7,741 nucleotides of DNA from Dehalococcoidia bacterium. GTDB taxonomy: Bacteria; Chloroflexota; Dehalococcoidia; SZUA-161. The translations under genes were made by a program, and so were the position numbers. The stretch is taken from NCBI GenBank assembly GCA_004376205.1, contig SOKG01000170.1, forward strand, positions 1-7,741, read 5' to 3'. A model generated the notes under the pieces. That model was not told the origin of the DNA. It ran no database searches and saw only the letters and a list, made by a program, of their open reading frames with translations. Shown here one piece after another: positions 1 to 4,893 of this stretch (position 1 is the stretch's first letter; each line of letters begins with the position of its first letter).

Positions 1-1
1 C

Positions 2-511
2 TATCAAGAATATGAGCGCCGCCTGGAAGGACTTCTGTCTCAGGCCCGAAGTAGAAAGCCCTATCCCGATGACCATCTTCGCCTTGCCTATATCGGCGTG
101 CCTCCCGTGTTCCCCGGCGATTTTTACCCTTATATTGAGCGCAACGGAGCCAGGGTGGTCTTCAACGAAATTCAGCGCCAGTTCGCCATGCCGGTCCCCA
201 GCCGCTCGCTCGCCGAGCAGTATTGTAACTACACCTATCCCTACTCCATATCCGGCCGCGTTCGCGATATCCTTCCCCAACTGCGCCGACGGCGGGTAGA
301 TGGCGTCATCCACTACGTTCAGGCGTTTTGTCACCGAGGAATAGGGGACATCATCTTTCGCGATGCCATCAACCTGCCTATTCTAACCCTGGAGGGCAAC
401 AACGATTTTATGCTCAATCAACACCTGAGGACGCGGGTCGAGGCTTTTATCGATATGCTGAAAAGGCGGTCAGGGGCAAGAGGTGGTGTACCGGCTAAGT
501 CAAGAACGTAA
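2..511 (+). CDS. 2-hydroxyacyl-CoA dehydratase family protein (HgdB/D-component type), C-terminal part
   Basis: This open frame enters from the left edge with no start in the window and gives 169 residues before TAA at 509-511. It matches the C-terminal half of the 2-hydroxyglutaryl-CoA dehydratase / benzoyl-CoA reductase subunit family. Visible hallmarks are YPYSISGRVRDI, the block RRVDGVIHYVQAFCHR whose Cys fits a conserved iron-sulfur ligand position, and LPILTLEGNNDF followed by LRTRVEAFIDML. Family members are cytoplasmic [4Fe-4S] proteins that, with a partner subunit and an ATP-dependent activator, remove water from 2-hydroxyacyl-CoA or reduce aromatic CoA thioesters; the substrate cannot be told from this fragment. 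The usual LEGD is LEGN here. The last dozen residues are basic and look non-conserved. gap begins 41 bases downstream with no clear terminator between, so co-transcription is possible. Family confidence is high; subunit type and substrate are uncertain. Confidence 0.85.
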   Translation, partial: YQEYERRLEGLLSQARSRKPYPDDHLRLAYIGVPPVFPGDFYPYIERNGARVVFNEIQRQFAMPVPSRSLAEQYCNYTYPYSISGRVRDILPQLRRRRVDGVIHYVQAFCHRGIGDIIFRDAINLPILTLEGNNDFMLNQHLRTRVEAFIDMLKRRSGARGGVPAKSRT

Positions 512-552
512 GCTGAGTTCACACTTAATCAAAACGTTCAGGAGGTTCTAAG

Positions 553-1566
553 ATGGCAACCAAGATCGGGATCAATGGCTTTGGCCGAATCGGCAGGCAA
601 GTCCTGAAGGCGATGAATGACCAGCATGCAGATAAGCTTGAGGTTGTGGTGGTCAACGACCTGACGGATACCAAGACCAACGCCCATCTGTTTAAGTATG
701 ACAGTATCTACGGTCGCTACCCGGGCAAGGTGGAGGCTACCGAGGACTCGATCATCATCGACGGCAAGAAGGTCAAGGTCATAGCTGAGCGCGACCCGGC
801 CAAGATTGGCTGGCGGGATTTCGGCGTCGAGATAGTCGTGGAGTCGCCGGGCCTGTTCACCGCGGCACCCAAAGCCGCCGGGCACCTCGAGGGTGGGGCC
901 AAGAAGGTGCTCATCACAGCGCCAGCGAAAGAGGAGGACATTACCATCGTCCTCGGCGTAAACGAGGGGAAATACGACGCAGCAAGGCATCGCATCATCT
1001 CCAATGCCTCCTGCACCACCAACTGCATCGCTCCCATAGTCAAAGTCCTTCACGAAAGCTTTGGGGTAAGCAAGGGGCTGATGTCCACCATCCATGCCTA
1101 TACCAACGATCAGAGGGTGCTCGATACGGTCCATAGGGACCTGCGCCGCGCGAGGGCGGCAGCATTGAACATCATTCCCACCACCACCGGTGCCGCCAAA
1201 GCGGTGACCCAGGTTATCCCTGAGCTACAGGGCAGGATACACGGGCTTGCCTTCAGGATACCGACCTCCATCGTTTCCCTAGTCGACTTTGTGGCCGATC
1301 TGGATAGAGAGGTGACGATTGACGAGGTCAATAAAGCCTTACGCGATGCTGCCGAGGGTTCACTCAAAGGGATCCTCGAGGTCTGCGACGAGCCCTTGGT
1401 CAGTATCGACTTCAAGGGAAATCCCGCCAGCTCCATCGTAGATGGTCTCAGCACCATGGTCATCGGCGGCAACATGGTCAAGGTGCTTGGCTGGTATGAC
1501 AACGAGTGGGCCTATAGCGGCCGGGGCGTCGACCTGGGGGTTTATAGCGCCGACAAGGGGCTTTGA
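553..1566 (+). CDS. gap: Type I glyceraldehyde-3-phosphate dehydrogenase
   Basis: A complete 337-residue protein of normal family length. It catalyses the reversible, phosphate-dependent oxidation of glyceraldehyde 3-phosphate to 1,3-bisphosphoglycerate in cytoplasmic glycolysis or gluconeogenesis. The N-terminal Rossmann motif is INGFGRIGR (residues 7-15). Asp36 in VVNDLTD is the acidic residue that normally binds the adenosine ribose and favours NAD. The catalytic site is SNASCTTNCIAP with Cys154, paired with His181 in HAYTNDQR. The phosphate-site segment PTTTGAAKAV and the C-terminal WYDNEW are intact. The start is fixed by AGGAGGT at 540-546, six bases before ATG. In the segment after QRVLD, residues 192-193 are Thr-Val, where NAD enzymes usually have Leu-Pro and NADP-using chloroplast-type enzymes Ala-Ser, so cofactor preference is not certain. 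No pgk or tpi lies beside it in the window. Confidence 0.97.
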   Translation: MATKIGINGFGRIGRQVLKAMNDQHADKLEVVVVNDLTDTKTNAHLFKYDSIYGRYPGKVEATEDSIIIDGKKVKVIAERDPAKIGWRDFGVEIVVESPGLFTAAPKAAGHLEGGAKKVLITAPAKEEDITIVLGVNEGKYDAARHRIISNASCTTNCIAPIVKVLHESFGVSKGLMSTIHAYTNDQRVLDTVHRDLRRARAAALNIIPTTTGAAKAVTQVIPELQGRIHGLAFRIPTSIVSLVDFVADLDREVTIDEVNKALRDAAEGSLKGILEVCDEPLVSIDFKGNPASSIVDGLSTMVIGGNMVKVLGWYDNEWAYSGRGVDLGVYSADKGL

Positions 1567-1595
1567 TCTGAAAACTTTTGCCGTAGCCAACTGTT

Positions 1596-1617
1596 GGGGC
1601 AGGGCATGCCGTGCCCC
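1596..1617. repeat. GC-rich palindromic (REP-like) element between gap and the acyl-CoA synthetase gene
   Basis: GGGGCA (1596-1601) is the reverse complement of TGCCCC (1612-1617), and the loop contains the 8-base palindrome GGCATGCC (1603-1610). Just upstream CCAAC-T-GTTGG (1587-1597) is a further small palindrome that overlaps it. No T-run follows, so it is not a classical intrinsic terminator. The element looks like short dispersed palindromes I recall from genomes of anaerobes, but copy number cannot be judged from one window. It lies in the leader of the next gene and would be read as GQGMPCP if an upstream start were used. Confidence 0.6.
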
Positions 1618-1638
1618 TTCCTGGGAATGAGAGATAGC

Positions 1639-3147
1639 ATGGGTCTCAAAGAGCAGCTGGATTACCTGTTCGATCCCCGCTCGGTGGCGGTGATTGGGGC
1701 ATCGAATCAGCTTGGCAAGTGGGGCTTTTTCATCCTTGCCCGCCTGCTGGAAAGCAAGAGTGGGAAGGAAATCTATGCCATAAACAAGAAGGACACGGAA
1801 GTGCTCGGGCTGAAGGCTTACAAAACTGTAGTCGACGTGCCCGGGCCCGTAGACCTTGTCGTAGTCACGGTCCCGTTTCAAGGTATCGCTGAGGTAATGC
1901 ACGATTGTGTTCGGAAGGGGGTCAAGGTTGCTATCATCATCACCAGCGGGCTTGCCGAGACTGGCGTGAAGGGGGCCAGGATCGAGCAGGAGATGGTCGA
2001 GATCGCGCGGCGGGGTGGAATGCGCGTCGTTGGGCCGAACTGCCTGGGGCACATAGACACCTACTCCAACGTTCGCACAGTGGGTTTTCTGCCCGGGGTA
2101 AAAAGGGGGAGTGTAGCGCTCATCTCTCAGAGTGGCAATTCCAGCCAGTCAGTCACCAACTACGCAGGGCAAATGGGTCTGGGGTTCAGCAAGTTCGTGA
2201 GCAGCGGGAACGAGGCGGACCTGCACTTCGAGGACTACCTGGAGTATCTGGCTCAGGATGACAAGACAAAGGTTATCCTGGGCTACATTGAAGGTTTCAG
2301 AGAAGGGAGGCGCTTTTTCGAGCTGGCAAAGGAGATTACCAGGAAGAAGCCGATTGTCATTATGAAGGCTGGGCGTACGGATGCCGGTGCCAGGGCGGCA
2401 CAGTCGCACACCGCGTCCCTGGCTGGATCCGATGTGGTGCTTGATGCGGCGTTTAAGCAGGCGGGGGTGATCAGGGTAGAGGAGATCAGCGAACTGGTTG
2501 ATGTCGCCGTGCCTCTGCTGGGCCAGCCCCTGCCCCGGGGGAGAAGGGTAGGGGTGCTGGCGCTGGGCGGTGGCATGGCAGTCATGACCGCAGATGCCGT
2601 GAGGAGGGAGGGGCTGGAGATGCCCGCGTTCTCAGCGGCTACCATGGACAAACTGAATTCGATTATGTCGCACAGGTGGTCTCGCGGGAACCCGGTCGAT
2701 CCTGGCGGCGACAACGTCAGCTATGAGGCCCTCTGGCCGATGCTGGAGGATGAGAATATCGATGCCATCATAATCACCGGCGGCGTCGGTATGATTTCCG
2801 GCTTCCGTAATTGGGTTATCTTGCCGTCTTCGATAAAATCTCAACTCGCTGAGGCGAGGAAAAGGGGGGAGGACGCGGAGATCGGAAACCTGGAGAAGAC
2901 CATCGAGCTTATGAAAAAGCACCAGAAGCCTATCCTCTTTACCACGCATGTCAGCGGCGCTGCAAGAAGCGGGAGAATCCACAATAAGCTGAGAAGCAGC
3001 CATCTCAGTTTCTACGACATCCCGGAAAGAGCGGCCAGAGCACTCAAGCGCCTGGTCGAGTACAGCGAATACCTCGGTATCGCCCCCCAACGAACCATGA
3101 AAACTGACATACCACACGCCGTTCGTGGTGAGCTTGTCGAACCATGA
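1639..3147 (+). CDS. Acetate/acyl-CoA ligase (ADP-forming) alpha-type subunit, CoA-binding
   Basis: A 502-residue protein of the ADP-forming acyl-CoA synthetase (ACD) / succinyl-CoA ligase superfamily, which interconverts acyl-CoA + ADP + phosphate and acid + CoA + ATP in the cytoplasm. Residues 8-135 are the CoA-binding Rossmann domain (FDPRSVAVIGAS, then VVGPNCLG at 131-138). Residues from about 155 to 290 form the ligase domain, with SQSGN (163-167), SSGNEADLHFEDYLEYL and the phospho-histidine motif AAQSHTASLAG, His257. Residues from about 300 to 480 are a second flavodoxin-like domain. No ATP-grasp domain is present, so a beta partner is needed. I chose ATG 1639 because family similarity starts at once after it; it has only a weak GAGAG upstream. 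ATG 1627, ATG 1606 and TTG 1594 are in frame, but the last two lie in a palindrome. The final residues, AVRGELVEP, come from a repeat element. Substrate is unknown. Confidence 0.88.
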   Translation: MGLKEQLDYLFDPRSVAVIGASNQLGKWGFFILARLLESKSGKEIYAINKKDTEVLGLKAYKTVVDVPGPVDLVVVTVPFQGIAEVMHDCVRKGVKVAIIITSGLAETGVKGARIEQEMVEIARRGGMRVVGPNCLGHIDTYSNVRTVGFLPGVKRGSVALISQSGNSSQSVTNYAGQMGLGFSKFVSSGNEADLHFEDYLEYLAQDDKTKVILGYIEGFREGRRFFELAKEITRKKPIVIMKAGRTDAGARAAQSHTASLAGSDVVLDAAFKQAGVIRVEEISELVDVAVPLLGQPLPRGRRVGVLALGGGMAVMTADAVRREGLEMPAFSAATMDKLNSIMSHRWSRGNPVDPGGDNVSYEALWPMLEDENIDAIIITGGVGMISGFRNWVILPSSIKSQLAEARKRGEDAEIGNLEKTIELMKKHQKPILFTTHVSGAARSGRIHNKLRSSHLSFYDIPERAARALKRLVEYSEYLGIAPQRTMKTDIPHAVRGELVEP

Positions 3148-3177
3148 ACGGCCCTTCGACAGGCTCAGGGCGAACGG
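3119..3177. repeat. 59-base palindromic dispersed-repeat element overlapping the 3' end of the acyl-CoA synthetase gene
   Basis: The outer arms CCGTTCG (3119-3125) and CGAACGG (3171-3177) are perfect inverted repeats. The inner arms TGAGCTTGTCGAA (3129-3141) and TTCGACAGGCTCA (3155-3167) pair with one mismatch around a 13-base centre. A competing hairpin joins GTTCGTGG (3121-3128) with CCATGAAC (3142-3149) through one G-T pair. I recognise this as a widespread intergenic repeat type that gives VRGELVEP or RPEPVEG peptides when translated. It contains the stop codon of the upstream gene (TGA 3145-3147). On RNA it could act as a 3' stability hairpin; it lacks a T-run, so an intrinsic terminator role is doubtful. 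Confidence 0.85.
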
Positions 3178-3249
3178 ATGAAAGCCCATTTTGGAAACAA
3201 GAGAAGCGGATAGACTTATGGACTTGGCTCCAGCAGACTCTTTTGTTAC

Positions 3250-3279
3250 TTGACACCCTATCTTCCCAGAAGCTATAAT
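3250..3279 (+). promoter_or_regulatory. Consensus sigma70-type promoter for rpsU-yqeY
   Basis: TTGACA (3250-3255) and TATAAT (3274-3279) both match the housekeeping consensus in all six positions, with an 18-base spacer. Transcription would begin near 3286, leaving a leader of about 30 bases that carries the AAGGGGGT ribosome-binding site (3299-3306) before the GTG start of rpsU at 3316. The spacing and position directly upstream of a ribosomal protein gene support a strong constitutive promoter. The rest of the gap (3178-3249) shows no gene. Confidence 0.88.
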
Positions 3280-3315
3280 CAGCTGGAAAGGTTTGGTAAA
3301 GGGGGTGTATTGTGA

Positions 3316-3534
3316 GTGTCTGAAATATGGGTTGGCGATAATGAGCCTTTTGAGGCCGCTCTAAGGCGATTTAATAAGAAAGTTCAACAGGACGGAGTTC
3401 TTGCCGAGGCCCGGCGCAGGGAGCATTTCGAGAAGCCGAGCGTGAAGCGCAAGAAGAAAGAGGCTACTAAAAGGCGCAAGAGTTCCAGAAGTTCCAAGGG
3501 TCCCAGGAGCTCCAGGAGCTCCAGGAGCTCCTGA
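3316..3534 (+). CDS. rpsU: 30S ribosomal protein bS21 with a serine/arginine repeat tail
   Basis: A 72-residue protein. Residues 1-50 are a typical bS21, a small basic protein of the 30S subunit that sits near the anti-Shine-Dalgarno end of 16S rRNA and aids initiation. Diagnostic stretches are PFEAALRRFNKKVQQDGVLAE and RRREHFEKPSVKRKKKEA. The start is GTG: an in-frame TGA sits directly before it (3313-3315), and AAGGGGGT at 3299-3306 is well spaced. Residues 55-72 are an added tail of six tripeptides, KSS-RSS-KGP-RSS-RSS-RSS, encoded by a 9-base tandem repeat that ends at the stop codon. Most bS21 proteins end in a short lysine/arginine-rich stretch instead. It is the first gene of a unit with yqeY, 37 bases downstream, a common bacterial pairing. 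Confidence 0.95.
   Translation: MSEIWVGDNEPFEAALRRFNKKVQQDGVLAEARRREHFEKPSVKRKKKEATKRRKSSRSSKGPRSSRSSRSS
3477..3530 (+). repeat. Six-copy 9-base tandem repeat inside rpsU
   Basis: Six 9-base units run head to tail: CAAGAGTTC, CAGAAGTTC, CAAGGGTCC, then three identical copies of CAGGAGCTC (3504-3530). The frame makes each unit a [K/R]-S-S tripeptide (KGP in the third). The last three copies are perfect, which suggests recent slippage expansion. Each CAGGAGCTC also holds the palindrome GAGCTC. Copy number could vary between strains without shifting the frame. Confidence 0.93.
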
Positions 3535-3571
3535 ACACCATCGATAGAATAGCGCCAGCGGAAGAGAGTTG

Positions 3572-4024
3572 ATGCTGCAAGAGAAGTTGACGGCTGATCT
3601 CAAAGAGGTGATGAAGGCTGGCGACAAGACGCGCCTAGAAGTAATTCGCATGGTGAGAGCGAGGATCAAGAACACCGAGATAGCTAAACAGAAAAGCCTG
3701 GACGATTCGGATGTTCTCGATGTCATCGCCAAGGAGGCCAAGCAGCGTCGAGAGAGCATCGCAGAGTTCAAAAAGGCTGATCGGCAGGACCTATTGGACA
3801 AGGAGGAGGCGGAGCTTGCTATACTCCTCGAGTACCTGCCGCAGCAGATATCGCGCGAGGAGATCCTTGCCGCCGCCCGTCGGGTGATCGAAGAGGTGGG
3901 AGCACGGGGGCCCGGAGACAAGGGCAAGGTGATGCAAAACCTTATCCCTCAACTGAAAGGAAAGGCCGAGGGGCGCGATATAAACGAGGTGGTAACAGAG
4001 CTACTTAGCGGCTCAACAGGATAA
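3572..4024 (+). CDS. yqeY: GatB/YqeY domain-containing protein
   Basis: A 150-residue protein, the usual length of stand-alone YqeY proteins (about 147-150). The family shares the helical tail domain of the GatB subunit of the tRNA amidotransferase and is thought to contact tRNA; its exact cellular role is unsettled. Family hallmarks are an N-terminal helix ending in KTRLEVIRMVRARIKN (about residues 19-34), AKEAKQRRESIAEFKKADRQDL (residues 53-74), LLEYLPQQIS (residues 85-94), and the C-terminal KGKVMQNLIPQLKGKAEGRDI. ATG 3572 is chosen: GGAAGAGAG lies at 3560-3568. A TTG directly before the ATG would add one residue. It follows rpsU by 37 bases with no terminator, so the two share the 3250-3279 promoter. 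A terminator-like hairpin follows. Confidence 0.93.
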   Translation: MLQEKLTADLKEVMKAGDKTRLEVIRMVRARIKNTEIAKQKSLDDSDVLDVIAKEAKQRRESIAEFKKADRQDLLDKEEAELAILLEYLPQQISREEILAAARRVIEEVGARGPGDKGKVMQNLIPQLKGKAEGRDINEVVTELLSGSTG

Positions 4025-4030
4025 GAAGGG

Positions 4031-4046
4031 AAACCTGAAGAGGTTT
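4031..4046 (+). other. Small perfect hairpin after yqeY
   Basis: AAACCT (4031-4036) and AGGTTT (4041-4046) form a 6-base-pair stem with a GAAG tetraloop, starting six bases after the yqeY stop and just before the larger terminator-like hairpin. It has no T-run, so it may be an accessory 3' structure or chance. Confidence 0.45.
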
Positions 4047-4050
4047 GATC

Positions 4051-4096
4051 AGGGAACAAAAGAGCAAGCGATGGACTTGTCCGATTGTTCCCTTTT
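4051..4096 (+). terminator. Rho-independent terminator-like hairpin between yqeY and purQ
   Basis: AGGGAACAA (4051-4059) pairs perfectly with TTGTTCCCT (4085-4093), and the stem is followed by more T bases (4094-4096), so four T in a row. The 25-base loop contains CAAG and CTTG, which can add an inner stem. It closes the rpsU-yqeY unit. The T-run is short, and the hairpin ends only 23 bases before the purQ start, so it could instead be a leader structure for purQ; no purine riboswitch signature was recognised. Confidence 0.65.
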
Positions 4097-4119
4097 CGTA
4101 TTGCTAGAAGGGGTTAGAG

Positions 4120-4851
4120 ATGAGATTCGGGGTAATCGTCTTCCCCGGCACCTGGAGTGATAAGGATTGTTATCATGTGCTGGACGAGGTTCTGGAGCAA
4201 AAGGTGGAATATGTGTGGCACAAGGACACCGATCTGTCGGGCTTCGACTGCATCATTCTTCCCGGTGGCTTTTCCTACGGCGATTACCTCCGCCCTGGGG
4301 CCATTGCTCGCTTCTCATCGGTAATGACTGCGGTGGAGGAGTTCGCCGCTGCAGGCAAGCTGGTCATAGGTATCTGCAACGGCTTTCAGATACTTTGCGA
4401 GTCCGGTCTTCTGCCCGGAGCCCTGATACAAAACAACCACCTCCAGTATAGATGTCAATGGGTTCACCTGCGAGTAGAAAACGCCTCCCTGCCCTTCACC
4501 TCAAGGTCGGGAAAGGGGCAGGTGCTCCACATCCCGATCTCCCACTACGAGGGCAGCTACTACGCCGACGAGGCCACCCTAAATGAGCTTGAAGCGGGTA
4601 ACCAGATTGCCTTCCGCTACTGCACCCCCTCGGGCGAGATAACCGAGGGAGCAAACCCCAACGGTTCCCTGAACAACATCGCCGGCATCGTCAACAAAGC
4701 GGGCACCGTCCTGGGTATGATGCCCCACCCCGAGAGGGCAAGCGAGGATATAGTTGGCGGGGTGGACGGGACTGTGATTTTTCAGTCCATCATCGACGAA
4801 GTCACCACCAGGGCGATGGGGTGCATAAAACCACTTCAGCCCTTGACATAA
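4120..4851 (+). CDS. purQ: Phosphoribosylformylglycinamidine synthase, glutaminase subunit PurQ
   Basis: A 243-residue class I glutamine amidotransferase. It hydrolyses glutamine and passes ammonia to PurL, which turns FGAR into FGAM in the fourth step of purine synthesis in the cytoplasm. The catalytic triad is visible: Cys86 in GICNGFQIL, and His203 and Glu205 in MMPHPERA. The oxyanion-side motif LPGGFSYGDYLRPGA (residues 47-61) and the N-terminal VIVFPGTWSD fit the stand-alone PurQ subfamily. A good ribosome-binding site, AGAAGGGG (4106-4113), sets the ATG at 4120. The last 10 residues or so are non-conserved, and their codons contain the -35 box for purL. I see no clear promoter of its own between the upstream hairpin and its start. 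purL follows after 42 bases. Confidence 0.96.
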   Translation: MRFGVIVFPGTWSDKDCYHVLDEVLEQKVEYVWHKDTDLSGFDCIILPGGFSYGDYLRPGAIARFSSVMTAVEEFAAAGKLVIGICNGFQILCESGLLPGALIQNNHLQYRCQWVHLRVENASLPFTSRSGKGQVLHIPISHYEGSYYADEATLNELEAGNQIAFRYCTPSGEITEGANPNGSLNNIAGIVNKAGTVLGMMPHPERASEDIVGGVDGTVIFQSIIDEVTTRAMGCIKPLQPLT

Positions 4852-4871
4852 TAGAACGTTTGTGCTAGGAT
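4843..4871 (+). promoter_or_regulatory. Sigma70-type promoter for purL, overlapping the end of purQ
   Basis: TTGACA (4843-4848) is a perfect -35 box inside the last codons of purQ, its final base directly abutting the purQ stop at 4849-4851. After an optimal 17-base spacer comes TAGGAT (4866-4871), matching four of six -10 positions. The predicted start near 4878 leaves a short leader with AAGAGGAG (4881-4888) before the ATG at 4894. This would allow purL to be transcribed apart from purQ. Confidence 0.7.
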
Positions 4872-4893
4872 TCAGGTCGGAAGAGGAGTTTTT

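Noticed and set aside
12..299. 95-residue + frame at the left edge
   Set aside because: It overlaps the dehydratase-family frame, which carries clear conserved motifs; this one is low-complexity Ser/Pro/Ala and lacks a family signal.
538..1134. Long minus-strand open frame across gap
   Set aside because: It is antisense to a complete, motif-intact GAPDH gene, has no recognisable protein features, and arises from the codon structure of the + strand.
2632..3189. Minus-strand open frame starting in the palindromic repeat at 3119-3177
   Set aside because: Its N-terminus is translated repeat (ALSLSKG type) and the rest is antisense to the acyl-CoA synthetase gene.
3178..3249. Small gene between the acyl-CoA synthetase gene and rpsU
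   Set aside because: The only ATG frame, from 3178, ends after 11 codons and has no ribosome-binding site.
4025..4119. Purine riboswitch ahead of purQ
   Set aside because: The leader is short and lacks a three-way junction with the conserved loop bases of the purine aptamer; only simple hairpins are seen.
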